Of a DNA stretch of 64,000 nucleotides, positions 51,157-59,992 are shown piece after piece. How positions within the stretch are numbered: position 1 is the first letter of the stretch; every line of letters starts with the position of its first letter. Source of the stretch: Acidobacteriaceae bacterium (GTDB lineage: Bacteria > Acidobacteriota > Terriglobia > Terriglobales > Acidobacteriaceae); assembly GCA_003132405.1 (NCBI GenBank), contig PKXQ01000109.1:52946-116945 (forward strand), read 5' to 3'. The notes beneath the pieces were generated by a model. That model had not been told where the DNA came from and made no database searches. It worked only from the letters and a program-made list of their open reading frames with translations. The position numbers and the translations under genes are program-made.

Positions 51157-52875
51157 ATGTCTCAGCGGCTGGGTGACCTGCTCGTCAAAGAAAAGGTCAT
51201 TACCCCGGAGCAGTTGGAGCAAGCTACCAAACTCCAAAAGGAGTCGCATACTCGCCTCGCCTCCGCCCTGGTGAAGTTGGGCTTTCTTTCGGATGAGGAT
51301 GTCACCAACTTTCTCTCCCGCCAATACGGCGTGCCCGCCATTAATCTTTCTTACTTCGAAATCGATCCCGCTGTCGTCAAGCTGATTCCCTACGAAACCG
51401 CGAAACGTTATCAGATTTTGCCGCTTAGCCGCGTCGGCGCTTCGCTCACCATCGCCATGGTCGATCCCACCAACGTCTTCGCCATGGACGATATCAAGTT
51501 CATGACGGGCTTCAACATCGAACCGGTCGTTGCCTCCGAAAGCTCCATCATCGCCGGCATCGACAAGGCCTACGGCACTTCCAAAGAAGAAGAGCTCGAA
51601 CAGGTAATGCAGTCGATGAACGACATGGGCGAAGCCGCCGATGTCGAAGTGCAAGCCGAACAGCAGGAAGTCGAACTCAAGGAGCTGGAGAAAGCCGCTG
51701 ACGAAGCTCCTATCGTCAAGCTAGTGAACCTGGTGCTCACCGACGCCGTGAAGCGCGGGGCCAGCGACATTCACATGGAGCCGTACGAAAAAGAATTTCG
51801 CGTCCGCTTCCGTATTGACGGTGTTCTGCAGCTGATCATGAACCCGCCGCTCAAGCTAAAAGACGCCATCACTTCGCGCCTCAAGATCATGGCCAAGCTC
51901 GACATCAGCGAAAAGCGCCTGCCGCAGGACGGCCGCATCATGCTCAAGATGCAGATCGGCGGCAAGAAAAAGCAGCTCGATTTCCGCGTGTCCACTCTGC
52001 CCACGCTCTGGGGCGAGAAGATCGTGCTCCGCTTGCTCGACAAAGAGAACCTGCGCCTCGACATGACGAAGCTTGGCTTTGAGCAGGAGTCTCTCGACAA
52101 ATTCCAGAAGGCCATTCTGAAGCCCTACGGCATGGTGCTAGTCACAGGCCCCACCGGATCGGGCAAGACCAATACCCTTTATTCGTCGATTTCGCAGCTC
52201 AACCAGGTCGACACCAACATCATGACCGCCGAAGACCCGGTCGAGTTCCAACTGGGCGGCGTAAACCAGGTGCAGATGAAGGAGCAGATTGGCCTCAATT
52301 TCGCGACCGCTCTGCGCGCCTTCCTCCGGCAAGATCCCAACATCATTCTCGTCGGCGAAATCCGCGACTTCGAAACCGCGGAAATCGCCATCAAGGCCGC
52401 GCTTACCGGCCACCTGGTCCTGTCTACGCTCCACACTAACGGTGCGCCCGAAACCATCACTCGTCTCATGAATATGGGTATCGAGCCCTTCCTGGTCGCG
52501 ACCTCGGTTCACCTGATCTGTGCCCAGCGCCTGATTCGGCGGATTTGCAAGGACTGCGCTGAGCCCGTCGAAATGCCGGTCCAGGCCCTGATCGATGAAG
52601 GTTTTACGCCGGAAGAAGCCAAGACTGTGCAGATCATGAAGGGCAAAGGTTGCACTACCTGCAACAAGACTGGCTACAAAGGCCGCACCGGTTTGTACGA
52701 AGTGATGGAAGTGGATGATGAGATTCGCGAACTGGTTTTGGTCGGCGCTTCGGCGCTCGAACTCAAGAAGAAGGCGATTGAGCGCGGCATGATCACTCTG
52801 CGTCGCAGCGGCTTGATCAAGGTCGCGCAAGGTTGGACCACGCTCGAAGAAGTGGCTCGAGAAACGATCCATTAA
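51157..52875 (+). CDS. pilB: Type IV pilus assembly ATPase PilB
   Basis: 572-aa extension motor. N-terminal MshEN-type domain (LGDLLVKEKVITPEQLEQAT), then the GspE/PilB ATPase: Walker A GPTGSGKTNTLYS, Asp box TAEDPVEFQ, Walker B NIILVGEIRDFETAEIA, His box LVLSTLHTNGAPETI. The zinc-type tetracysteine module is present as RRICKDC and CTTCNKTGYKGR. Powers pilin polymerisation at the inner membrane with PilC. AGGAGAG ribosome site. First of pilB-pilT-pilC-pilS-pilR. Confidence 0.96.
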   Translation: MSQRLGDLLVKEKVITPEQLEQATKLQKESHTRLASALVKLGFLSDEDVTNFLSRQYGVPAINLSYFEIDPAVVKLIPYETAKRYQILPLSRVGASLTIAMVDPTNVFAMDDIKFMTGFNIEPVVASESSIIAGIDKAYGTSKEEELEQVMQSMNDMGEAADVEVQAEQQEVELKELEKAADEAPIVKLVNLVLTDAVKRGASDIHMEPYEKEFRVRFRIDGVLQLIMNPPLKLKDAITSRLKIMAKLDISEKRLPQDGRIMLKMQIGGKKKQLDFRVSTLPTLWGEKIVLRLLDKENLRLDMTKLGFEQESLDKFQKAILKPYGMVLVTGPTGSGKTNTLYSSISQLNQVDTNIMTAEDPVEFQLGGVNQVQMKEQIGLNFATALRAFLRQDPNIILVGEIRDFETAEIAIKAALTGHLVLSTLHTNGAPETITRLMNMGIEPFLVATSVHLICAQRLIRRICKDCAEPVEMPVQALIDEGFTPEEAKTVQIMKGKGCTTCNKTGYKGRTGLYEVMEVDDEIRELVLVGASALELKKKAIERGMITLRRSGLIKVAQGWTTLEEVARETIH

Positions 52876-52905
52876 GACAGTTCTTCGCGGTTCGCTCTTC
52901 GCATA

Positions 52906-52968
52906 GCGAATGGCAAATAGCGAAGGACAAAGAGCGAATAGCGAATTTGCAATAGGAAATAGCAAAGG
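52906..52968. repeat. Heptanucleotide repeat array (GCGAATN-type x9)
   Basis: Nine consecutive 7-mers from GCGAATG, GCAAATA, GCGAAGG through GCGAATA, GCGAATT to GCAAAGG, filling the gap between pilB and pilT. The inverse words (TTCGCGG, TTCGCTC) precede at 52883-52900. Confidence 0.82.
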
Positions 52969-52988
52969 AAGAGAAAGAAAGAAAAATT

Positions 52989-54116
52989 ATGGCTCTCTCA
53001 TTAAGTGACCTGCTACGCCGCATGCTGGAGATGAACGGCAGCGACCTTCACATCACCACTAACTCTCCGCCGCAAATCCGCGTGCACGGTCACCTGGTGC
53101 CGCTCGACCTGCCGCAGTTAACTCCCGCTGAGACCAAGCAACTGGCCTACAGCGTGATGACCGATTCGCAGAAACATCGCTTCGAAGAAAGCCTGGAACT
53201 CGACTTCTCGTTCGGCTTGAAAGGCCTGGCCCGCTTCCGCGCGAACGTTTTCAACCAGCGCGGCGCCACGGCTTGTGTCTTCCGTCTCATTCCCTTCGAG
53301 ATCAAATCCTTCCACCAACTCGGCCTGCCGGCGGTCGTCAGCAAGATGTGCGATAAGCCGCGCGGATTGGTGCTCGTAACTGGCCCGACCGGTTCGGGCA
53401 AGTCGACTACGCTCGCTTCCATGATCGACAAGATCAATACCGAGCGCCATGATCACATCCTCACCATCGAGGACCCGATCGAATTCGTGCACATGAACAA
53501 GAACTGTGTGGTCAACCAGCGCGAATTGCACTCTGACACCAAGAGCTTTACCGACGCGCTGCGCGCCGCCCTTCGTGAAGACCCCGACGTTGTTCTCATC
53601 GGCGAAATGCGCGATCTCGAAACCATCGAATCTGCCCTCCGCATTGCGGAAACCGGCCACCTCACCTTCGGCACATTGCATACCAACTCGGCGTCATCCA
53701 CCATCAATCGCGTGATCGACGTGTTCCCGGCGCACCAGCAATCGCAGATTCGCGCTCAGCTCTCGCTGGTGCTCGAAGGCATTATGTGCCAAAGCCTGCT
53801 GCCCAAGATCGACGGCAAGGGTCGCGCCATGTGTATGGAAATTCTTGTGCCCAATGCCGCCGTGCGCAACCTGATCCGCGAAGACAAGATTCACCAGATC
53901 TATTCCTCCATGCAATCCGGCCAGGAAAAATTCGGCATGCAGACTTTTAATCAATCGCTGGCCAATGCCTATTTCCAGAAACAGATCACGCTCGAAACGG
54001 CGCTCACCCGCTCCAGCAATCAGGATGAGCTGCAGGAAATGATTTCGCGCGGAGCCATCACTGTGAACCGCAGTGGCACTCCGCTAGCCAAGGGAGCGGT
54101 TCCGGGAAAACACTGA
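52989..54116 (+). CDS. pilT: Type IV pilus retraction ATPase PilT
   Basis: 375 aa. PAS-like N-terminus (LLRRMLEMNGSDLHITTNSP), Walker A GPTGSGKSTTLA, Asp box IEDPIEFVH, Walker B VVLIGEMRDLETIESA, His box LTFGTLHTNSASSTI, and the PilT-type C-terminal AIRNLIREDKIHQIYSSMQS-like helix (here AVRNLIREDKIHQIY). Depolymerises the pilus and drives twitching. C-terminal extension ends KGAVPGKH. Confidence 0.96.
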   Translation: MALSLSDLLRRMLEMNGSDLHITTNSPPQIRVHGHLVPLDLPQLTPAETKQLAYSVMTDSQKHRFEESLELDFSFGLKGLARFRANVFNQRGATACVFRLIPFEIKSFHQLGLPAVVSKMCDKPRGLVLVTGPTGSGKSTTLASMIDKINTERHDHILTIEDPIEFVHMNKNCVVNQRELHSDTKSFTDALRAALREDPDVVLIGEMRDLETIESALRIAETGHLTFGTLHTNSASSTINRVIDVFPAHQQSQIRAQLSLVLEGIMCQSLLPKIDGKGRAMCMEILVPNAAVRNLIREDKIHQIYSSMQSGQEKFGMQTFNQSLANAYFQKQITLETALTRSSNQDELQEMISRGAITVNRSGTPLAKGAVPGKH

Positions 54117-54220
54117 TTTTGAGTTCGTAGTAGGCATCGCTTCAGCGATGCTAAACGTTATGCGAGTTCAGTCGGCCCTTCGGGGGACGACACAGGGAAC
54201 GAAGTTAAGGAGAAGTAACC

Positions 54221-55429
54221 ATGCCGGTTTTTACATTTTCAGGGAAGACCGCTTCGGGCGAGAAAGTTCAGGGAGAGCGCGTCGCCGCCAATAAAGACGG
54301 ATTGGCGCAGCAGCTCCGCAGGGAACGCATCACGCCCGGCTCCATTCGCCAGAAGGGCAAGGAATTTTCCATGCCCACGTTCGGTAGCGGCAAGATCAAG
54401 GTCAAGGAAGTGGCCGTCTTCTTCCGCCAGTTCTCGGTCATGATCGACGCCGGCCTGCCCCTGGTGCAGTGCCTGGAAATTCTCGGCGCCAATCAGGAGA
54501 ACCCCGCCTTTCAGAAAACGCTGCTCGGCGTTCGGACCACCGTCGAAGGCGGCGCCACGCTGGCCAATGCCATGCGCCAGTATCCCGTGATCTTCGACGA
54601 TCTCACCACCAACATGATCGAGGCCGGCGAAACCGGCGGTATTCTCGACATCATTCTCCAACGCCTGGCTATCTACGTCGAAAAGGCCGTCAAGATGCGC
54701 GCGGCCGTCAAGTCGGCCTTGATCTACCCGGTAGCTGTCGTCTCCCTCGCCGTGGTCATCGTCGGCGCGCTGCTCAAGTGGGTGGTGCCGATCTTCGCCA
54801 ACCTCTTTGTCGGTTTGGGAGTCGCTCTTCCGCTGCCGACCCGCATTACCATCGGCCTCAGCAGCTTTGTCGGTCATTTCTGGTGGTTCTTCATTGTCGG
54901 GGCCGGCGGCCTCGTCTACGGCATCAAGCAGGTTCGCAAGCACCCGCGCGGCGGCTTTTACTTCGATGCCATGCTGCTCAAGCTGCCCGTCCTCGGCGTA
55001 CTGCTGAAAAAGATCGCAATTGCCCGTTTCACCCGCACTCTGGGCACGCTCATTACCTCGGGCGTTCCGATTCTCGAAGGCTTGGCCATTACCGCCCGCA
55101 CCTCGGGCAACAAAGTGCTCGAAGAAGCGCTGATGAAAGTGCGCAAGGCGATCGAAGAAGGCCGCACCATCGTCGATCCGCTGCGCGAATGCGGCGTCTT
55201 CCCGAACATGGTCACGCAGATGATCGGCGTCGGCGAAGCCACCGGCGCGATGGATGCCATGCTGCAAAAAATCGCCGACTTTTACGAGGATGAAGTCGAC
55301 TCCGCCACCAAAGACATGCTGGCCATGATGGAACCGGCCATCATCGGTCTCCTCGGCGTCAGCATCGGGGGCATCATCATTTCGCTGTACATGCCGTTAT
55401 TTGCCATGATCGGAAAACTGGCAGGATAA
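54221..55429 (+). CDS. pilC: Type IV pilus inner-membrane platform protein PilC
   Basis: 402 aa, GspF/PilC fold. Two homologous cytoplasmic helical domains (VAVFFRQFSVMIDAGLPLVQ ... FTRTLGTLITSGVPILEGLA) each followed by membrane helices (about 170-195, 215-240, 370-395). Conserved NMIEAGETGGILD and VGEATGAMDAML repeats mark the two halves. Anchors PilB or PilT to the pilus base. GGAGAAG ribosome site. Confidence 0.95.
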   Translation: MPVFTFSGKTASGEKVQGERVAANKDGLAQQLRRERITPGSIRQKGKEFSMPTFGSGKIKVKEVAVFFRQFSVMIDAGLPLVQCLEILGANQENPAFQKTLLGVRTTVEGGATLANAMRQYPVIFDDLTTNMIEAGETGGILDIILQRLAIYVEKAVKMRAAVKSALIYPVAVVSLAVVIVGALLKWVVPIFANLFVGLGVALPLPTRITIGLSSFVGHFWWFFIVGAGGLVYGIKQVRKHPRGGFYFDAMLLKLPVLGVLLKKIAIARFTRTLGTLITSGVPILEGLAITARTSGNKVLEEALMKVRKAIEEGRTIVDPLRECGVFPNMVTQMIGVGEATGAMDAMLQKIADFYEDEVDSATKDMLAMMEPAIIGLLGVSIGGIIISLYMPLFAMIGKLAG

Positions 55430-55436
55430 AAAACCC

Positions 55437-55558
55437 GTCGTTGGTCGTTCGTCGCTGGTCGCTGGGCAGAGACGTTGCGCTGGCGACTAATTCCGAAAGT
55501 GCCGGCGACCGACAATGAACCGCGAACGACGAACGACCAACGACCAAAGACGAACAAC
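55437..55558. repeat. Two heptanucleotide arrays in inverted orientation
   Basis: GTCGTTG, GTCGTTC, GTCGCTG, GTCGCTG (55437-55464) and GAACGAC, GAACGAC, CAACGAC, CAAAGAC, GAACAAC (55524-55558), between pilC and pilS. Reading through the second gives TTNDQR-type peptide, which explains a false upstream start of pilS. Confidence 0.82.
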
Positions 55559-55565
55559 CGACTTC

Positions 55566-57311
55566 ATGCACTCCATCTCCGATGAGCGAAACTGGCTGAC
55601 CTGGCTCGTTAAGGTTCGCATCCTGATCCTGATGGTCTTGCTCGCCATCGAGCTCGCCGTCATTCGCCTCACGCCCAGCCCGCTGCCCATCATGCCCTTC
55701 CTCACGGGAATGGTGCTCTGGTTCGTGCTCTCGCTCTTCTTTTTATTTCTCGTTTCCGTCTGGAGAGAACATCGCCTCCAGGCCATTCTGCAAGTGCTCT
55801 CGGATTTGGCCATGGTTACGCTGGTCGTCCACGTCACGGGCGGAATCGACAGCTCGCTCAATTTTCTTTATCCGCTCATCATTGTCGTCGCTTGCATGCT
55901 TCTGCCCCGCGTCTGGGGATACCTGAGCGCCGCGCTCGCATTCATCCTTTTCGGAACCATTCTCGAACTCGATTACTACCTCGTCGTTCCCTCATACTCC
56001 ACTTCGCATCCCAAGCTCAAAGCGCTGCAGGTCGTTATCTTCGTCAACCTGTTCGCCTACTTCGCCATCGCCTACCTTGCCGGCTTGCTCATGAGCAAGC
56101 TTCGCCAGGTCGATGTGCAACTGAAAGACGCGAGCGGCGCGCTGCGAAATCTGCAGGCGCTCCACGAAAATATCGTGCAGTCGATGAGCGGCGGCGTCAT
56201 CACCACCAGTCTCGACGGGCGCATCACTCTCGTCAATCGCGCCGCTCAGCAACTGCTTGAAATTTCTGAAGCCGAATTGCGCGGCCGCTCTGTCGCCGAT
56301 CTTTTTCAGGATCCTTTGCCCCATTTCGGCGGAGCCCGCGCCGATGCCGAAGTACGCTATGTCGCCAGCAACGGCTTTCGCAAAACTTTTCGCGTGCTCG
56401 TCTCCGCGCTCAACGTCAGCGCCCGCGGCGACCTCGGCTTTGTTTATTCTTTCGACGATCTCACCGAGATCCGCCGCCTCGAACGCGAGGTCCGCATGCA
56501 GGATCGCCTTGCTGCCGTCGGCCGCCTGGCCGCCGCCATCGCCCATGAAATTCGCAATCCTCTCACCTCCATCGCCGGATCGGTCAGCATGTTGTCGGAC
56601 GCGCCCAGTCTCAGCTCTGAAGAGCGTCATCTGCTGCAGATCGTGATTCGCGAATCCGATCGCCTCAACAACATCATCACCGATTTCCTCGCCTACTCTC
56701 GCGGCAAGCAATACACCTTCGCCCGCGTGAATCTGATTCCGCTGCTCGAGGACACGCTCACATTGCTCGAACATCGCCTGACCGCCGAGAACTCCGGCAT
56801 CAAGCTGCAGCGTAATTTTCCGAAGTCGGAAGCCTGGGTGCTCGCCGATGGAGACAAGCTCAAACAAGTTTTCTGGAATTTCTGCGAGAACGCCGTGCGT
56901 GCAATGAAATCGCAGTCGCAGCCGCAGGCTGACCTGCAAGCGAAAAATAAAGGTGGCATTCTGAACGTCGTCCTCGCCGAACGCGGCTCCGATTGGGAGA
57001 TGAGTTTTTCCGACACGGGCCCCGGCATCAATCCGCAGCAGACCGAGAAAATCTTCGAGCCCTTCCAGTCGAACTTCGAGGGTGGAACCGGCCTCGGCCT
57101 CGCCATCGTCTACCAGATTGTTCAGGCCCACGAAGGCAAAGTCTGGGCGCGTTCCGAACCAGGTAAGGGCACGAGCTTCGTAGTGCGGCTGCGGAGCCTG
57201 GAGTACTCGCACGACGAATCCAGTACCCGCGCATCCTTATCCAAATCCGCATCCGCCGGCGAAGCGTCCCCTTCCGCGCTGGCCGCCGCCAGTGGAGGCA
57301 AGCGTGGGTAA
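55566..57311 (+). CDS. pilS: PilS-like sensor histidine kinase
   Basis: 581 aa. About six membrane helices in the first ~190 residues, then PAS (SMSGGVITTSLDGRITLVNR), HisKA with LAAAIAHEIRNPLTSIAG and HATPase (N-box FWNFCENAVRAM, GTGLGLAIVYQIV). Overlaps pilR by 8 bp. In other bacteria PilS senses pilin levels in the membrane and phosphorylates PilR. An in-frame ATG at 55515 exists but the extra residues are heptad-repeat sequence, so 55566 is chosen. Confidence 0.9.
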   Translation: MHSISDERNWLTWLVKVRILILMVLLAIELAVIRLTPSPLPIMPFLTGMVLWFVLSLFFLFLVSVWREHRLQAILQVLSDLAMVTLVVHVTGGIDSSLNFLYPLIIVVACMLLPRVWGYLSAALAFILFGTILELDYYLVVPSYSTSHPKLKALQVVIFVNLFAYFAIAYLAGLLMSKLRQVDVQLKDASGALRNLQALHENIVQSMSGGVITTSLDGRITLVNRAAQQLLEISEAELRGRSVADLFQDPLPHFGGARADAEVRYVASNGFRKTFRVLVSALNVSARGDLGFVYSFDDLTEIRRLEREVRMQDRLAAVGRLAAAIAHEIRNPLTSIAGSVSMLSDAPSLSSEERHLLQIVIRESDRLNNIITDFLAYSRGKQYTFARVNLIPLLEDTLTLLEHRLTAENSGIKLQRNFPKSEAWVLADGDKLKQVFWNFCENAVRAMKSQSQPQADLQAKNKGGILNVVLAERGSDWEMSFSDTGPGINPQQTEKIFEPFQSNFEGGTGLGLAIVYQIVQAHEGKVWARSEPGKGTSFVVRLRSLEYSHDESSTRASLSKSASAGEASPSALAAASGGKRG

Positions 57312-58698
57312 CATTCTCGTCTGTGATGACGAACGCTCCATCTGCGAATTGCTCGACATCGCCCTGCGCCGCGATGGCCACAAAGTCGAAACCGTGACCG
57401 GCGGCGACGCCGCCAAGCGCAAAATTGACAGCGCCCTTTTCGACGTGATCGTCACTGACATCAAAATGCCCAACGTCGATGGCGTAGAAGTCCTGCGCCA
57501 CGCGCACCAGATTTCGCCAGAATCCGCCGTCATCCTGATGACCGCCGTCGACGACTATGAAGCTGCCGTCGAAGCGGTCAAAGCCGGAGGCGCGACCGAC
57601 TACATCCGCAAAAGTCCTGGCCTCGTCGACGAAGTCAAATTAGCCATCGCCCGCTCGCTCACCAAAGTTTCGCTTAGCCGCCAGAATTTCGCTCTGCGTC
57701 GCGATGCCGCCACCCGCAACTCACTCGACAACATCGTCGGCGTGAGCTCGGCTATCGACAAACTAAAACAGACCATCCGCACCGTCGCAACCACCAGCAG
57801 CACGATTCTCGTCTACGGCGAAAGCGGAACCGGCAAAGAGCTGGTCGCCCGCGCCGTTCACACCTGCTCGCCGCGCGCCGGCGAAGCCTTCGTCTCCGTC
57901 AACTGCGGAGCCTTCCCGGAGACGCTCCTCGAAAGCGAACTCTTCGGCTACGTCAAAGGCGCTTTTACCGGAGCCAATCAGAATCGCCGCGGTCTCTTCG
58001 AGGTCGCCGATCAGGGCACCATCTTTCTCGACGAAATCGGCGAGATGACCATGCCCATGCAGGTCAAGCTGCTGCGCGTGCTGCAAGAGCGCACCGTCCG
58101 GCCCGTCGGAGGCACCGCCGAAATTCCCGTCGACGTGCGCGTCATCGCCGCTACTAACCGTGATCTCGATCGCCAGGTCACCGAAGGCACGTTTCGCGAA
58201 GACCTGTACTATCGCCTCAACGTAATCCCTATCCGCGTCCCCGGCCTGCGCGAACGCCGCGAAGACGTTCCCCTCCTCGCCAATCATTTCCTGAAAAAAT
58301 ATGCTCCCGCGACCGGCAAAAGTATTCACAGCGTCGAAGCGTCATCGCTAGAAAATCTCACCGGCTACGACTGGCCCGGCAACGTCCGCCAGCTGGAAAA
58401 CACAATCGAACGCGCGGTGGCGCTCGAAACGAGCGCCGAGCTTCGCGTCGAGTTGCCCGCCGAGCGTCCAAAAGCCCGCGCCGCCGCTGCCGGAGCCGAG
58501 AGTGCCGCCACCTACACCGTCGGCGCTGGCGCCGTGCTGCCCGAGGGCGTCAATATGGAAAACTACGTGGCCCAGATCGAGCGCTCGCTCCTGCAATCCG
58601 CCCTGTCGCAAACCCATGGCGTCCAGGTCCGCGCCGCCGACGTGCTAGGCATCTCCTACCGCTCCTTCCGGCACCTGATGAAAAAGTACGAGTTATAA
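57304..58698 (+). CDS. pilR: PilR-like sigma-54-dependent response regulator
   Basis: 464 aa. Receiver with phosphoacceptor Asp in VIVTDIKMPNVDG, AAA+ domain with Walker A YGESGTGKELVARA, intact sigma-54 loop GAFTGA in YVKGAFTGANQNRRG, Walker B GTIFLDEIGEMT, and C-terminal Fis-type HTH (HGVQVRAADVLGISYRSFRH). GTG start at 57304 after GGAGG; it overlaps pilS by 8 bp. Its obvious targets are the three pilA promoters, which carry -24/-12 elements or upstream TGTCA sites. Confidence 0.93.
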   Translation: MGNILVCDDERSICELLDIALRRDGHKVETVTGGDAAKRKIDSALFDVIVTDIKMPNVDGVEVLRHAHQISPESAVILMTAVDDYEAAVEAVKAGGATDYIRKSPGLVDEVKLAIARSLTKVSLSRQNFALRRDAATRNSLDNIVGVSSAIDKLKQTIRTVATTSSTILVYGESGTGKELVARAVHTCSPRAGEAFVSVNCGAFPETLLESELFGYVKGAFTGANQNRRGLFEVADQGTIFLDEIGEMTMPMQVKLLRVLQERTVRPVGGTAEIPVDVRVIAATNRDLDRQVTEGTFREDLYYRLNVIPIRVPGLRERREDVPLLANHFLKKYAPATGKSIHSVEASSLENLTGYDWPGNVRQLENTIERAVALETSAELRVELPAERPKARAAAAGAESAATYTVGAGAVLPEGVNMENYVAQIERSLLQSALSQTHGVQVRAADVLGISYRSFRHLMKKYEL

Positions 58699-58855
58699 CT
58701 CAGCTCTCAATCATCTGAACGTCATCTTGAGCGGAGTCGAACGATCCCGACACCCCCACAGTGATTAGAACGCCTCGGCTTTGTCGCACGCATTCCAACT
58801 GCGAAAGCGGTTTCACAAAATCGCGGGATTCCTTGCCTGACTCGCGATTTCTTTC

Positions 58856-58883
58856 TTGACGAAACCCCTCTTCCGGCTATACT
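58856..58883 (+). promoter_or_regulatory. Sigma-70 type promoter of the DUF3857 cluster
   Basis: TTGACG, 16 bases, TATACT, about 230 bp upstream of the first gene. The leader contains a perfect CCTGC-AAAC-GCAGG hairpin at 59043-59056 without a T run. The rest of 58699-59117 holds no gene; a dispersed CATCTTGAGCGGAGTCGAAC word lies near 58732. Confidence 0.6.
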
Positions 58884-59117
58884 CATGCGTTTACCGAAGT
58901 TTTCTGAATTCTCGCTTGAGGGGGCGCGGAATTCGGAGAAGGCGGAATTAGTATCGCCGTGCATCTCGTTACCTCTCCCCCTGGAGCACGCGGTACCCGC
59001 CTGCGTTACTTTAATTTTTTCAACCGGCACGTTAGTCAACATCCTGCAAACGCAGGCAGGTTGAACTTATAAGACATCCTAAAGTCGGCTTTACCTAAGG
59101 AGAAAAGGACGATAGTT

Positions 59118-59930
59118 ATGCTCCGTCCAGGCACGTGGGTTCTAGTCGCAACCTTCGCAATTGGGATGTTGGCAGCGCAACGTGCCCATGCAGGTCTCGT
59201 TAAGCTCGACGGGAAGGATCTCTATCTTGATCCCGGAGTGCCCTACACTCCCTTCGGTCTCCTTACTTGGTCGGAAACCGGCGTTGTCGGCCTCCGCGTC
59301 GATAAAGACGGTGGAGCTTGGATCGAAACCGCGCTCCCGCCGGCGTCGCAATCGCGGATTGAGCGCATCGGCAAGTTGCAACTCTCCGAGGCGGGCGATC
59401 CTGAGGGCAGGTTGACCGTCACCTACGTGGGCCTGGAAGCGATGTACCAGCGCCTCGAAGAACGGCATGCGGACGAAGTGGAGCGCAAGAAATATCTCGA
59501 AGACGGGTTAAGGTCGCAAATGGAAGCGGCGACGGATGTGGAACTCATTAATAAACCCGATTGGATAAGTTCGGAAACGCCCCTGGTCGCGGAGTTCGAC
59601 CTGAAGGTTCCCGGGTGGGCGTCGAATGCCGGCAGGCGAGTGACGATACCTGCGGCTGTCTTTACGGCGGGAGAGAAGGGCGTTTTCGAGCACGCCCAGC
59701 GTATACATCCAATCTATTTCGCCTTTCCACACCTGAAGGCGGATGACCTGACCATCGAACTACCATCAGGCTGGCAAACGAGCAGCGTGCCGCCGCCGCA
59801 AAATCAGGATGGACACGTCGTGCTCTATACGTTGAAAGTCGAACAGGGCCCAAGAACGGTGCGGCTGACGAGAAAATTTGCCGTCGATTTCATGATGTTG
59901 GAAGCAAAATACTATCCCCCCGTTGCGTAA
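59118..59930 (+). CDS. Secreted truncated paralogue of the DUF3857/transglutaminase protein downstream
   Basis: 270 aa: signal peptide (VLVATFAIGMLAAQRAHA) fused directly to LVKLDGKDLYLDPGVPYTPF, which aligns with the last ~245 residues of the next gene. The DUF3857 domain and transglutaminase core are absent, so it is an internal-deletion duplicate. The stop follows a C6 run; one base fewer would continue LRNVFQMVRTGDGEQIILQP to 59 nt further, matching the normal C-terminus of the family. Strong ribosome site AAGGAG. Function unknown, not a transglutaminase. Confidence 0.72.
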   Translation: MLRPGTWVLVATFAIGMLAAQRAHAGLVKLDGKDLYLDPGVPYTPFGLLTWSETGVVGLRVDKDGGAWIETALPPASQSRIERIGKLQLSEAGDPEGRLTVTYVGLEAMYQRLEERHADEVERKKYLEDGLRSQMEAATDVELINKPDWISSETPLVAEFDLKVPGWASNAGRRVTIPAAVFTAGEKGVFEHAQRIHPIYFAFPHLKADDLTIELPSGWQTSSVPPPQNQDGHVVLYTLKVEQGPRTVRLTRKFAVDFMMLEAKYYPPVA

Positions 59931-59992
59931 TGTTTTCCAGATGGTGAGAACAGGGGATGGCGAGCAGATCATCCTCCAACCAGGAGAGATTC

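Noticed and set aside
55515..55565. Upstream start of pilS at 55515
   Set aside because: The 17 extra residues are the translation of a heptanucleotide repeat array.
58890..59117. Cyclic-di-GMP or other riboswitch in the long leader of the DUF3857 cluster
   Set aside because: A small CCTGC/GCAGG hairpin exists but conserved riboswitch core sequences were not recognised.
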